Below are positions 10,504 through 22,010 of a stretch of 64,000 bases of DNA, one piece after another (the stretch's first letter is position 1; each line of letters starts with the position of its first letter). Position numbers and translations under genes: made by a program. The notes below the pieces were generated by a model that saw only the letters and a program-made list of their open reading frames with translations, was not told where the DNA came from and did not search any database. This DNA is from Gallionella sp. (GTDB lineage Bacteria; Pseudomonadota; Gammaproteobacteria; Burkholderiales; Gallionellaceae): the NCBI GenBank assembly GCA_030645955.1, contig JAUSMR010000058.1, positions 1 through 64,000 of the forward strand. The letters are read 5' to 3'.

Positions 10504-11796
10504 CTAACGCAACGCCTTGACTTGTGAAGGCTGCACCATGTCGCCCATGCGGTTGCCGAACGAGTTGCGCTCATAGGTCACGATCGCGGCAATCTCGGCA
10601 TCGGACAGGGTATCCTTGAAAGCCTGCATCGCGGTGTCCGGTTTGCCGTTCATGACCCGGTCCAGGTGGCCGTCCTTGATCAAGCGGCCATCCTTGTCGA
10701 GGAATGGCCCGTTGACGATCCTGCTTCCCGCCAGTGCGGGAAAGGCTCCGGGAATGCCCTTGCCGCCGGCCTGATGGCAAGTGATGCAGACCCTGTTATA
10801 GATTTCATCCCCTTTTGCCATCAACTCATCCTTGCTCCAGACCTTGTCCGCAGCAGCGCTCGCCGCCGAGCTCACGGCTTCTTTCAGCGCAACCCATTCG
10901 ATGAATTGCGGCTCCGGAATCGCCTTCACCACGATCGGCATGAACGAGTGACCGTCGCCGCATAACTGGGCGCACTGGCCGCGGTAGATTCCGGGTTTCT
11001 CGATATTCACCCACATCTCGCGCAGGTAGCCGGGAACGGCGTCGCGCTTGACGCCGAAAGAAGGCACCCACCAGGCGTGGATGACATCGGTGGAGGTCAG
11101 CAGGATGCGCACCTTTTTGTTGGTGGGCAGGATCAGCGGATTGTCCACCTCCTGCAGATAATGCTCGCCCTTGGCCTTCCTGTTATGGATCTGGTCTTGC
11201 GTGGTCGCAATAGTGCTGACGAACCTGATACCTTCTTCCGGGTATTCGTACTGCCATTTCCACTGGCTGGCAGTCACCTTGACTACCATGTCGGCAGCGG
11301 TCCTGGTGTCTTCCATGTTGACGATGGCATCGAAAGCGGGGATGCCCATCAGGACATAATCAATGTATATCAGGAGAACAAAAGGGGAAATCGCCAACGC
11401 CCATTGCCACTTGGTACGGGGGCCGGTAAAAGCCGCCGGTTGGACACCGGAACTTTTGCGGTGCCTGAAAATTGAATAGACAAAAATGGCAAAAACAACT
11501 GCATAGATGACCATGATGATGCGCAGGAAATCCACGCTCACCGACATCGATTCATGGGCAATCGGCGTGACCGGTTCCGGAAAATCCCAGATCGATTTTG
11601 CGTATGCCGCGCCGGATACAAGAAGAAAGAAAGAAAGCACGGACAACAGCGTTAACTGTTTTCTTGTTTCCCTTGTAGTACAGAAATTTGCAGTTCTATG
11701 GCTTTTGTTGAAACAAGAAGGGCGGATGAACCATTTGCAAATGGTGCATCCATCGTGGATTGCTGCATCGGTTAGCTTCATGGGCACGGCCTTCAT
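10504..11796 (-). CDS. coxB: Cytochrome c oxidase subunit II with fused cytochrome c (caa3 type)
   Basis: Subunit II takes electrons from cytochrome c. The CuA site is seen as CAQLCGDGHSFM, and a C-terminal cytochrome c domain has the heme motif CITCH, so this is a caa3-type subunit. A signal peptide (LLSVLSFFLLVSGAAYA) and two membrane helices precede the cupredoxin domain. The start is uncertain: the signal peptide begins near 11650, but no ATG lies there. The nearest ATGs (11781, 11796) add about 45-50 residues rich in Cys and His that look non-coding, and a TTG at 11646 is a further option. The frame stays open to 11898. It is the first gene of the oxidase operon. Confidence 0.9.
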   Translation of the reverse strand: MKAVPMKLTDAAIHDGCTICKWFIRPSCFNKSHRTANFCTTRETRKQLTLLSVLSFFLLVSGAAYAKSIWDFPEPVTPIAHESMSVSVDFLRIIMVIYAVVFAIFVYSIFRHRKSSGVQPAAFTGPRTKWQWALAISPFVLLIYIDYVLMGIPAFDAIVNMEDTRTAADMVVKVTASQWKWQYEYPEEGIRFVSTIATTQDQIHNRKAKGEHYLQEVDNPLILPTNKKVRILLTSTDVIHAWWVPSFGVKRDAVPGYLREMWVNIEKPGIYRGQCAQLCGDGHSFMPIVVKAIPEPQFIEWVALKEAVSSAASAAADKVWSKDELMAKGDEIYNRVCITCHQAGGKGIPGAFPALAGSRIVNGPFLDKDGRLIKDGHLDRVMNGKPDTAMQAFKDTLSDAEIAAIVTYERNSFGNRMGDMVQPSQVKALR

Positions 11797-12106
11797 CGAG
11801 GTTGTCTCTATTTCTCGACCTGCTTGAACCACCAGCACTGATGACAAAACATACTCGCCGCAAGCTTCCCAGTCAAGCAAGCCGGCAATTCGCGGCAACG
11901 TATTCTCCCGGCATGTTTTTCGGTTGCTTTGCCTTTATTTCGATGCAATTCACCAGAGAATATCCGGCTTGACTTTCATGCAAAAAAGGAGCCAGATTAA
12001 CAACATAGCCGATTATGTTGGCCGTATATGATTTGGTCGGGAGAATGCCAGCGGCGAACGTAATTGACCGGATACCTCACAACCATATAGACCAAAGGAG
12101 ACAGCC

Positions 12107-12712
12107 ATGACCAAAGTTCTTGTTCTCTATTACAGCATGTACGGGCATATCGAAGTGATGGCGCAGGCCGTGGCCGAAGGCGTGCGCCAGGTGGAGGGGG
12201 CGGAAGCCGTGGTCAAGCGCGTGCCGGAAACCATACCCGAAGACAAGGCGCGGGCGGCAGGTGTGAAACTCGACCAACCCGCCCCGATTGCGACCGTCGA
12301 TGAGCTTGCAAACTATGATGCGATTATCTTCGGCACGCCGACCCGGTTTGGCAACATGACCGCGCAGATGCGCAATTTTCTCGACCAGACCGGCGGACTG
12401 TGGATGAAAGGCTCACTGATCGGCAAGGCCGGCAGCGTATTCACTTCCAGCGCCACCCAGCACGGCGGACAGGAAAGCACCATCCTCTCATTCCACACCA
12501 CACTGCTCCACCATGGCATGGTGATAGTCGGCGTGCCCTATTCCTGCGCCGACCAGATGCGCACCGACGAAATTACCGGCGGCTCGCCCTACGGAGCCAG
12601 CACCATCGCCGGCGGCGACGGCAAGCGCATACCATCGGCTAACGAACTCGGTATCGCGCGCTTTCAGGGAAAGCATGTGGCGGAAATTGCAAAGCGCCTG
12701 GCGGCACGCTGA
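12107..12712 (+). CDS. wrbA: NAD(P)H:quinone oxidoreductase WrbA
   Basis: This 201-residue flavodoxin-fold enzyme reduces quinones by two electrons and protects against redox stress. The FMN phosphate loop is YYSMYGHIE (9-17). The family stretches [20 protein letters not shown] and [10 protein letters not shown], and the characteristic [11 protein letters not shown], all match WrbA. AAAGGAG lies seven bases before the ATG. It is a monocistronic unit: coxB is divergent upstream and a hairpin follows. Confidence 0.96.
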   Translation: MTKVLVLYYSMYGHIEVMAQAVAEGVRQVEGAEAVVKRVPETIPEDKARAAGVKLDQPAPIATVDELANYDAIIFGTPTRFGNMTAQMRNFLDQTGGLWMKGSLIGKAGSVFTSSATQHGGQESTILSFHTTLLHHGMVIVGVPYSCADQMRTDEITGGSPYGASTIAGGDGKRIPSANELGIARFQGKHVAEIAKRLAAR

Positions 12713-12747
12713 TTGGGCACGCACCGGCTTTCATGTGCTTTAATAGC

Positions 12748-12771
12748 GGCTGCCGGCCTCGACCGGCAGCC
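12748..12771 (+). terminator. Hairpin after wrbA
   Basis: GGCTGCCGG (12748-12756) pairs perfectly with CCGGCAGCC (12763-12771) around a six-base loop. It lies about 36 bases after the wrbA stop. No T-tract follows immediately; a T-rich stretch starts about 20 bases later, so terminator function is probable rather than clear. Confidence 0.5.
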
Positions 12772-12846
12772 TGACGTGCAACAGATTTCTTTTTTTGCTT
12801 CTGTCACGCTATCATGTATGCAACTTGACAATGCAGTTCAGCGCCC

Positions 12847-13623
12847 ATGAGCACATTCAAAGCCCTTCAGTTCAATATGCAGTTCGGCCAAAGCTGGGAT
12901 GATGCTGACCCCGATGGCGCGCCCGTCAACCTCGAACTGACCATCTCGGAAATTCTCAGCCACGATGCTGATGTTGTGATGCTGCAGGAAGTGGAGCATG
13001 CCCAGCCTGGTGGCGTGCAACTCGATCCGCCGCCCAATTACACCCGGCTGAGAGCGGCGCTTAAAAGCTATCACAGCTATTTTTCCTATCCGAAAGCCGA
13101 CCCCCGAGAATTGCCTTTCGGCATCGGACTGGCCATCTTTTCGAAGACGCCGTTGCGCGATACCTTCCGGTACGACCTGCCTTCGCCGCCAATCGAGTTC
13201 GAATTTCAGGGCGAGGAGAAAACGCCCACCGACCGCATTCTCATCGGCGCAAAGACCACGTTTGCCGGCCACGAACTCCAGCTCTTCAATACCCACCTGT
13301 TGGCGCACTTCATGCTCAATTCATCAAGCGAGCATCACATCGAGCAGCGCCAGCTTGTCGCCGAACAGTTGCGCCGCTCGGATGGCCCCACACTGATTAG
13401 CGGAGATTTCAACGTCAGCAATCACGACGCCTTGGTCAGGCAGTTTGCCGAAGTCGGTTATCAGACCATACAGACAAAAGAAGCTACCTGGCGCCGCCGC
13501 CCCTACGTGCTCGACCACATTTTCTACAATCGCCACCTGCATCCGGTGCGCCACGCCGTGAAACCGACGATGGCCTCGGACCACCACATACTTGTGGCGG
13601 AACTTGAGTTCCTCGGCTGTTGA
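12847..13623 (+). CDS. Endonuclease/exonuclease/phosphatase-fold protein
   Basis: This 258-residue protein has the EEP fold of DNase I, exonuclease III and inositol phosphatases. Visible motifs are QFNMQFG at the N-terminus (strand with the catalytic Asn), MLQEVEH (metal-binding Glu), FNTHLLAHF, SGDFNVSNHD (catalytic Asp and Asn) and the C-terminal ASDHHILVAEL (SDH catalytic His). No signal peptide is evident. The substrate, whether DNA, phospholipid or another phosphodiester, cannot be deduced. It is a single gene between wrbA and the Smr gene, with a short GC hairpin downstream. Confidence 0.85.
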   Translation: MSTFKALQFNMQFGQSWDDADPDGAPVNLELTISEILSHDADVVMLQEVEHAQPGGVQLDPPPNYTRLRAALKSYHSYFSYPKADPRELPFGIGLAIFSKTPLRDTFRYDLPSPPIEFEFQGEEKTPTDRILIGAKTTFAGHELQLFNTHLLAHFMLNSSSEHHIEQRQLVAEQLRRSDGPTLISGDFNVSNHDALVRQFAEVGYQTIQTKEATWRRRPYVLDHIFYNRHLHPVRHAVKPTMASDHHILVAELEFLGC

Positions 13624-13690
13624 TTCCATCTCTGATTCAAACGTAAACCAATGACGCTGGTGCGGGAGCCATGCGATCATTGGGCTCGCT

Positions 13691-13710
13691 ATTCCCGCCT
13701 GCGCGGGAAT
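13691..13710. repeat. ATTCCCGC hairpin
   Basis: ATTCCCGC and GCGGGAAT pair perfectly around a four-base loop. It lies 68 bases after the EEP-fold gene. Similar GC hairpins are dispersed repeats in many proteobacteria. It could terminate transcription, but no T-run follows. Confidence 0.5.
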
Positions 13711-13779
13711 GGTATCTGTCATAAATTATGCAAAGATCAATAAGAAAAACTTCTGCACAACCACTGGGCACGCAATGCC

Positions 13780-14334
13780 GTGAAAAGTCCCTTGACCAAT
13801 AAACCCGGCCAGGCCGTACCCGAAGATGCCGCGCTGTTCCGCGCGGCAGTCGGCGAAGTGCAACCGCTGCCCGACCAGAACCGCATCAAGCCGCAAAAAC
13901 CGCCGCGCAAACCCTTGCTGCGCGCACCCGCTCCGCCTCCCGTAATACCTGACACGCTGTCCGACTTCGTCCCGGAAAACACACCCGATGAATTCCTGCG
14001 CAACGGCCTGTCGCGCATGACCCTGCGCAAACTGCGGCGCGGCCATTGGCCGGTGCAGGACAGTCTCGACCTGCACGGCAACACCAGCGACACGGCGCGC
14101 AGACTGTTGCAGGAATTTTTGTATGAAGCAGCGCAGCGCGGCTTGCGCTGTGTGCTGGTGATCCACGGCAAGGGAATGAACAGCCCAAGCGGCGAAGCGG
14201 TGCTGCGCAAACATACGCGCCACTGGCTGGCGCAGCGCCCGGATGTGCTGGCCTATTGCGACGCGCCGCCCAGGGACGGCGGCAGCGGCGCGGCACTCGT
14301 GTTGCTGAAGGTTATCGAGGCGCCCGTCGAATAG
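13780..14334 (+). CDS. Smr/MutS2-domain protein
   Basis: This 184-residue protein has a C-terminal Smr domain: the LDLHG motif at about residue 96 and VLVIHGKG at about 126, followed by HWLAQRPDVLAY and ALVLLK. Smr domains are nucleases or RNA/DNA-binding modules; in E. coli, SmrB cleaves mRNA at collided ribosomes. The GTG start at 13780 is the only candidate that keeps the frame, and it lacks a convincing ribosome site. The N-terminus is proline-rich and shorter than in many homologues, so the 5' end may be misplaced or truncated. Confidence 0.82.
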   Translation: MKSPLTNKPGQAVPEDAALFRAAVGEVQPLPDQNRIKPQKPPRKPLLRAPAPPPVIPDTLSDFVPENTPDEFLRNGLSRMTLRKLRRGHWPVQDSLDLHGNTSDTARRLLQEFLYEAAQRGLRCVLVIHGKGMNSPSGEAVLRKHTRHWLAQRPDVLAYCDAPPRDGGSGAALVLLKVIEAPVE

Positions 14335-14742
14335 TTGCAGGACCGCTTTGTGGAAGGTCAATCCAGGAAGTAAGGGGCAGCTCCGTGATGCGGAACTTCA
14401 ACTTGTGTTCTCCAGTTGGGGGGGCTGTCTGTATGTTTGGCCTTGTAAGTCATGCGGTAAATAGATAACCTGTATTTTATCAATAGGTTAATGGAGAATT
14501 TTCGTCTCCGTATTATCAAAGCATATCTGGACGAATCTGTCATATGAATAACTGTTGGGCGGCGACGCGCTCACGCTCGCTGTCGACTTCGCGGAGTCGG
14601 TTTCAACGACTATAGTGTTGGAGACGAGCCGGTCACGGAACAAGTGGGATATCAGTCGACGCTTCGCGGACCTCGGTGACCTAGTGGCCGTGTCACTCTT
14701 GAATCCGACGTGCCAAGCTAGCCTAAAAGGAGGGTTACACCC
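14335..14742. other. Non-coding stretch with a compositional change
   Basis: No convincing gene is seen in these 408 bases. The first part (14450-14550) is AT-rich; the rest is GC-rich with CGCTCACGCTCGCTGTCGAC. Only short open frames without family signatures occur. It ends with a strong AAAAGGAGGG ribosome site for the serine hydrolase. It may be decayed DNA that came in with that gene. Confidence 0.5.
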
Positions 14743-15945
14743 ATGAAAGCATCACAACGAATCCGTATTGAGGGGCATGTGAGCGCGGGCTTTGAGGCCG
14801 TGCGAGATGCATTCGCTGAGAATTTCTCCCGGCGCCACGAACTGGGCGGCGCCTGTTGCGTATACCACCGAGGTGAGAAGGTCGTCGACCTGTGGGGCGG
14901 TGTGCGGAACAAGGCGACCGGCGAGCCCTGGCAAGAGGACACCATGGTAGTGGTCCACTCGGCCACCAAAGGCCTGGCTGCGATGACGCTGGCGGTCGCC
15001 CATTCCCGGGGTTGGCTCGACTACGAGCAGCGCGTCTGCAAGTATTGGCCGGAGTTTGCCCAGAACGGAAAAGAGACCATTGCCGTCCGCCAACTGCTGG
15101 CTCATCAGGCGGGCCTGTTTGCCTTTAACGAGCCGGTGGATCGGAGCGTGGTCGCTGACCTCGAACGACTGGCGGCCGTCATGGCCCGCGAGAAACCGGC
15201 GTGGGAGCCCGGCACGCGGCAGGCCTATCACGCACTCACCCTCGGCTTCTATGAGAGCGAGCTGCTGCGCCGGGTCGATCCGCACCACCGCAGTCTGGGG
15301 CGATTCTTTCAGGACGAAATCGCCTCGCCCCTGGGCCTCGACTTCTACATCGGTCTGCCTGAGGCTATCCCGAACTCCCGCCTCGCGACCCTTGCCGCGC
15401 CAGGCATGTTCCGGATGCTGCTTGGGTTTCCGATCCGGCTGACGCTCGCCGCGTTCAATCGCCGCTCGAACATCTATCGGGCGCTCGTCGTGAACCCCGG
15501 TACCGAGATGTACCTGGACAAGGAACGCATCTATGCCCGCAACCTCGAAGTGCCGTCGGGCGAGGGCGTCGGCACGGCGCGCGCCATCGCCCGCGCCTAC
15601 AGCGTGTTCGCGACCGGGGGCAGGGAACTGCAGTTGCGCCCGGAGACGTTGCAGGCCTTGTCGGCACCGGCGATTCCCGCGACGCACGGCGGCTTCTACG
15701 ACGAGTGCATGATGGGCGACATAAAGTATTCGCTGGGCTTCATGAAGCACAGCCCCACATGGCCTTTCGGAAACGAGGGCTCGTTTGGTTTTCCTGGAAG
15801 CGGCGGTTCTCTCGGCTACGCCGATCCGAAGGCCGGCATCGGCTACGCGTACGTCACCAGTCAAATGGGGACAACGCTCACCGGGGACCCGCGCGACCTC
15901 GCGCTGCGAAACGCGGTGTACTCAATCATTCCGCCGGCATCATAG
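14743..15945 (+). CDS. Serine hydrolase of the class C beta-lactamase/EstB family
   Basis: This 400-residue protein carries the nucleophile motif SATK (Ser73, Lys76) and a candidate catalytic Tyr162 in QAYHALTLG, as in EstB-type esterases of the beta-lactamase fold. The C-terminal GGSLGYADPKAGIGYAYV stretch is also typical. There is no signal peptide, so it is cytoplasmic. Members usually act as esterases or amidases rather than antibiotic-degrading enzymes; the substrate is unknown. AAAAGGAGGG precedes the ATG. The gene stands alone between non-coding stretches and its codon use (CTC, GTC and GAG preferred) differs from its neighbours, consistent with acquisition. Confidence 0.88.
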   Translation: MKASQRIRIEGHVSAGFEAVRDAFAENFSRRHELGGACCVYHRGEKVVDLWGGVRNKATGEPWQEDTMVVVHSATKGLAAMTLAVAHSRGWLDYEQRVCKYWPEFAQNGKETIAVRQLLAHQAGLFAFNEPVDRSVVADLERLAAVMAREKPAWEPGTRQAYHALTLGFYESELLRRVDPHHRSLGRFFQDEIASPLGLDFYIGLPEAIPNSRLATLAAPGMFRMLLGFPIRLTLAAFNRRSNIYRALVVNPGTEMYLDKERIYARNLEVPSGEGVGTARAIARAYSVFATGGRELQLRPETLQALSAPAIPATHGGFYDECMMGDIKYSLGFMKHSPTWPFGNEGSFGFPGSGGSLGYADPKAGIGYAYVTSQMGTTLTGDPRDLALRNAVYSIIPPAS

Positions 15946-16125
15946 GCCGTGAGGTTCACACGATGACCAGACGGCGTGCTGGATACCAAGCGAGTTATGG
16001 GGCTCAGCATGAGCTAACACCTTAATGTGCTTTTGAATAACAAGCTCATCGCGCAGTAAGGTGAAAAACTGGTAGCCTGAAGCTCGCCAGATGTAAGACG
16101 AAAAACCGAGGGACATCACCAGATA

Positions 16126-16671
16126 TCACATCCGTGCGGGTTCGAAGCTCACGTCCAGATTCAGGTCGTCGCAGTAATCAAGGAAATTTCCACGCAAGGT
16201 GGGAATGTGAACGTCAGCACGAATGCCTACCGTCATGATGACGGAAAACATGGAGGTGCCGGTGTGTGGCGCTGGATAGGTGTCGGTCTGGAGTTCTTCG
16301 ATATTGATACCGTTCCTGGAGAAGAAAGCGGCCAGATTGCGAACGATGCCGGGATGGTCCATGGCTACTACTTCCACTCTATAGGGGACCACCGGTTGCG
16401 TCTGCTCCCGTTGCTGGGTGCGTTTGTGAATGATGGTGAGGCCCAGCTGATTACCCAGCAACTCCATTTGCCCTTCGAGCTTGGAAAGTGCGTTCCATGG
16501 GCCGGAAAGCAGCATGATTATGGCGAACTGTTCGCCCAATACGGCCATACGGCTTTCTTCAATATTGCATCCGCTCTCTGCGATCCTGCTCGAAAGCTGA
16601 TCTACGAGACCAACTTTGTCTTCTCCTGAAGCTGTTATCACCAGATAATTGTTTTGAGTGTCTATGGACAT
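16126..16671 (-). CDS. gcvR: Glycine cleavage system transcriptional repressor (GcvR-like ACT protein)
   Basis: This 181-residue protein consists of two ACT domains (about residues 8-80 and 95-175), as in E. coli GcvR, which restrains GcvA activation of the glycine cleavage operon by direct contact. Recognisable stretches are SGEDKVGLVDQLSSRIAESGCNIEESRMA and MDHPGIVRNLAAFFSRNGINIEEL. There is no DNA-binding domain. No gcv genes lie nearby, so the glycine link is from family knowledge only. It is a single gene flanked by non-coding DNA. Confidence 0.85.
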   Translation of the reverse strand: MSIDTQNNYLVITASGEDKVGLVDQLSSRIAESGCNIEESRMAVLGEQFAIIMLLSGPWNALSKLEGQMELLGNQLGLTIIHKRTQQREQTQPVVPYRVEVVAMDHPGIVRNLAAFFSRNGINIEELQTDTYPAPHTGTSMFSVIMTVGIRADVHIPTLRGNFLDYCDDLNLDVSFEPARM

Positions 16672-16682
16672 GGGCTGCTGAA

Positions 16683-16835
16683 ATGCAAAGGTTGAATAAT
16701 GTTCAGTGTAATACCCAAAACGATAATGTGCCAGTCAAGGTGAAAGAGAGATATCAGGCCAAGCGTTTACTGGATAGCGCGCAAGTGCCCAGTTTGAGTC
16801 GGGTGCCTGAGATCAATGAAGATTGGGGGTTTTGA
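16683..16835 (+). CDS. Possible 50-residue hypothetical protein
   Basis: An ATG at 16683 opens a 50-codon frame ending KERYQAKRLLDSAQ...INEDWGF at a TGA at 16833. It is divergent from gcvR and has no clear ribosome site. The charged, helical second half looks protein-like, and a GTG at 16740 would give only this part. No family was recognised. It may be the tail of a lost gene. Confidence 0.25.
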   Translation: MQRLNNVQCNTQNDNVPVKVKERYQAKRLLDSAQVPSLSRVPEINEDWGF

Positions 16836-19113
<2,278 letters not shown>

Positions 19114-19136
19114 TCCCAATGTTGTCCGCTTAATAA

Positions 19137-19215
19137 AATTCCGTTCGCCCTGAGCTTGTCGAAGGGCTCTGGCTAAGTGGCTGGTGGTTCGACAAGCTCA
19201 GGGCGAACGGAAATT
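19137..19215. repeat. Inverted repeat TTCGCCCTGAGCTTGTCGAA
   Basis: TCCGTTCGCCCTGAGCTTG at about 19139-19157 continues to 19163 and is mirrored by TTCGACAAGCTCAGGGCG at 19188-19205 and onward. The arms are at least 25 bp with a 24-base spacer. The same sequence is a familiar dispersed repeat in beta- and gammaproteobacterial genomes. It lies between parE and parC and must be crossed if they are cotranscribed. Confidence 0.85.
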
Positions 19216-19304
19216 TTCCTGGGAACCGATCTGTTCCTTCCCCCATGCAGGGGGAAGGTTAGGATGGGGGTAGAACAGATGGAATGCCACGCTTCTACCC
19301 CCTA

Positions 19305-19364
19305 AGATGGAACAACTAGCCATCTCACTAAGCTGCAAAAATCGCAGCAAGTGATTGGTTATCC
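19305..19364 (-). repeat. Composite palindromic element, hairpin-only copy c
   Basis: GATGGAACAACTAGCCATCT...CAAGTGATTGGTTATCC matches the hairpin core of copies a, b, e and f, with a diverged stem. It is flanked on both sides by CCCTTCCCC/GGGGAAGG-type short palindromes (near 19240-19260 and 19367-19395). It lies just upstream of parC. Confidence 0.75.
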
Positions 19365-19432
19365 ATGTCCCTCCCCCTGCAAGGGGAAGGGGACGTAAAA
19401 AATATACGTATGATAAAAAAAATGGAATACGC

Positions 19433-21832
19433 ATGAGCATAGAACCGACCGACGAAGACCAATCCGATCTCTTCCCCGCTGAAGAAAACGCAGCAGAAGT
19501 TGCGGCAGAACCAGTTGCAGCGTCCGGAGGCAACGGTGGCGCAAGACAGTTTGCCCCGCTGCCCGCGCTGCCGGACGGCGATGATGTGCCGATTGCGCAG
19601 TATGCCGAGCGCGCCTATCTGGAATATGCCATCTCCGTGGTCAAGGGCCGCGCCCTGCCGGACGTGTGCGACGGCCAGAAGCCGGTGCAGCGGCGCATAC
19701 TCTACGCGATGCGCGCGATGGGTCTGAACCACGGCAGCAAACACGTCAAATCGGCGCGCGTGGTCGGCGACGTGCTGGGCAAATACCATCCGCATGGCGA
19801 TTCATCCGCCTATGAGGCCATGGTGCGCCTGGCGCAGGACTTCTCCCTGCGCTATCCGCTGGTGGACGGGCAGGGCAATTTCGGCACCCGCGACGGCGAC
19901 AACGCGGCGGCGATGCGCTATACCGAGACACGCCTCACCCCGCTCGCCGAACTGCTGCTGTCCGAAATAGACATGGGCACGGTGGACTTCGTGCCCAACT
20001 ACGACGGCGCATTCCAGGAACCCGCGATGCTCCCGGCGCGGTTGCCGATGGTGCTGCTCAACGGCGCATCGGGCATCGCGGTCGGCATGGCGACGGAAAT
20101 CCCCTCGCATAACCTGCGTGAAGTCGCGCAAGCCGCGGTGCAACTGGTGCGCAATCCGGACCTCGGCGACGCGGCCTTGCTCGCCTGCATACACGGGCCG
20201 GACTTCCCCGGCGGCGGGCAAATCATCTCGTCCGCGCGCGACATCCGCGACTGCTACCTGAGCGGGCGCGGCTCGATCAAGATGCGCGCCAGATGGACAG
20301 TCGAGGAACTGGCTCGCGGCCAGTGGCAGATCGCGGTGCACGAACTTCCGCATGGCATCTCGACCCGGAAAGTGCTGGAAGAAATCGACGAACTGACCAA
20401 CCCGAAAGTCAAAGCCAACAAGAAGAGCCTGACGCAGGATCAGGTGCAGAACAAGCAACTGCTGCTGTCGGTGCTGGATGCGGTGGCCGACGAGTCCGAC
20501 AAGTCGCAGGCCGTGCGGCTGGTGTTCCAGCCCAGGTCATCGCGCCAGACACAGGACGAACTGATGAATGTGCTGCTCGCACACACCAGCCTGGAATCTT
20601 CCGCTCCCATCAACATGACGATGATAGGACTGGATGGCCGCCCGCAGCAGAAGCCGCTGATCCGGATCATCCGCGAATGGGTGGAGTTCCGCCTGCGCAC
20701 CGTGCGCCGCCGCAGCGAGCACCGCCTGGCCCAGGTCAACGACCGGCTGCACATCCTGGAAGGCCGCATGGTGGTGTTTCTCCACCTCGATGAAGTGATC
20801 GCGCTGATCCGCGAATCGGATGACCCCAAGGCCGCATTGATCGCGCGGTTCGAACTCTCCGAGCGGCAGGCCGAAGACATACTGGAAATTCGCCTGCGCC
20901 AACTGGCGCGGATGGAAGGCATCCGTATCGAAAAAGAGGTCAAGGCGCTGGAGAAAGAACGCCGCGAACTTGTGCGATTATTGTCCAAGGAAAGCGCGTT
21001 GCGCGAACTGGTCGCCGCCGAGATCGAATCCGATGCCGCGACCTACGGCGATGAACGCCGCACGCTGATCAAGGAAGAGGAAAAATCGGCAATCGTGTCG
21101 CCGCTGCTCGACGAACCCGTGACCGTGATCATCTCCAGCAAACACTGGGTGCGCAGCCGTCAGGGACACGGTCTGGATTTATCGGCCCTCGCCTTCAAGG
21201 AGGGTGACGGCATGCTCAGCAAGTTCGAGTGCCGCACCACCGACCACTGCATCGTGATCTGCGACAACGGGCGCGTGTGCAGCATCCCGGTCGCCCAACT
21301 GCCCTCGGGAAGAGGCGATGGCGCACCACTTTCCACCTTCATCGAAATCGCCAGCGGCGCCAGAATAGCGCATGCGCTATGCGGAAAATCCGAACAGCAG
21401 CTATTAATTGCCACCGCTGCCGGCTATGGCTTTATCTGCAACCTCGGCGACATGGTGGGCAGGAACAAGGCGGGCAAACAATTCATCAGCGTGGATCAGG
21501 AAACCATTCTGGCGCCGGCCCCTTTCACGCCCACGGAACAATCACTGGTGGCGGCCGTATCCAGTCGCGGAAGGCTGTTGGTGTTCCTGCTGGCCGAAAT
21601 GAAGCGCCTGCCGGGCGGCGGCAAAGGCGTCATCCTCATGGGCCTGGGCGACGGCGACGAATTGGCGGCCGCTTCCGTCATCAACCAGGCCGAAGTAAAA
21701 ATTACCGGCAAGACAGGTGCGCGCGAGCAAGTCGTCAAATTATCGGGCGCAGTTCTGCAAGGCTACTTCGGAAAACGCGCGCGCGGCGGCAAGCAACTCC
21801 CGTCCAGGCTCAAACCCGGCCGGGTCGACTGA
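19433..21832 (+). CDS. parC: DNA topoisomerase IV subunit A
   Basis: This 799-residue protein is the DNA-breaking subunit of topoisomerase IV. The winged-helix region has [29 protein letters not shown], the quinolone-determining region in related enzymes, and the active tyrosine lies in [11 protein letters not shown]. The C-terminal half has degenerate blades of a beta-pinwheel and lacks a complete GyrA box (QRRGGKG), which separates ParC from GyrA. The ATG at 19433 ([10 protein letters not shown]) is preferred; the frame is open upstream only through repeat sequence. Its partner parE is 319 bases upstream. Confidence 0.96.
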   Translation: MSIEPTDEDQSDLFPAEENAAEVAAEPVAASGGNGGARQFAPLPALPDGDDVPIAQYAERAYLEYAISVVKGRALPDVCDGQKPVQRRILYAMRAMGLNHGSKHVKSARVVGDVLGKYHPHGDSSAYEAMVRLAQDFSLRYPLVDGQGNFGTRDGDNAAAMRYTETRLTPLAELLLSEIDMGTVDFVPNYDGAFQEPAMLPARLPMVLLNGASGIAVGMATEIPSHNLREVAQAAVQLVRNPDLGDAALLACIHGPDFPGGGQIISSARDIRDCYLSGRGSIKMRARWTVEELARGQWQIAVHELPHGISTRKVLEEIDELTNPKVKANKKSLTQDQVQNKQLLLSVLDAVADESDKSQAVRLVFQPRSSRQTQDELMNVLLAHTSLESSAPINMTMIGLDGRPQQKPLIRIIREWVEFRLRTVRRRSEHRLAQVNDRLHILEGRMVVFLHLDEVIALIRESDDPKAALIARFELSERQAEDILEIRLRQLARMEGIRIEKEVKALEKERRELVRLLSKESALRELVAAEIESDAATYGDERRTLIKEEEKSAIVSPLLDEPVTVIISSKHWVRSRQGHGLDLSALAFKEGDGMLSKFECRTTDHCIVICDNGRVCSIPVAQLPSGRGDGAPLSTFIEIASGARIAHALCGKSEQQLLIATAAGYGFICNLGDMVGRNKAGKQFISVDQETILAPAPFTPTEQSLVAAVSSRGRLLVFLLAEMKRLPGGGKGVILMGLGDGDELAAASVINQAEVKITGKTGAREQVVKLSGAVLQGYFGKRARGGKQLPSRLKPGRVD

Positions 21833-22010
21833 TTGGGATGAGAAACGTGAAAACGAGTTTTGCTGCGGAGCACTGGATCGGCCGTCCGGTGGGCGCGAAT
21901 CGTATGCTATTGCATTCACCCGGCATGATCTTCAATTATGGAAAGCTCAATAGTTAAGGTTAATTGGCAGGACAGCGCCTCAGCGAGACAAAAACGGGAG
22001 TCTTTGATTG

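Noticed and set aside
10251..10574. 107-codon minus frame through the coxB-coxA gap
   Set aside because: It consists of repeat sequence open by its own composition and overlaps the end of coxB; it is noted as a property of the element, not a gene.
14555..14746. 63-codon plus-strand frame before the serine hydrolase
   Set aside because: No motif or ribosome site; it overlaps the start of the real gene.
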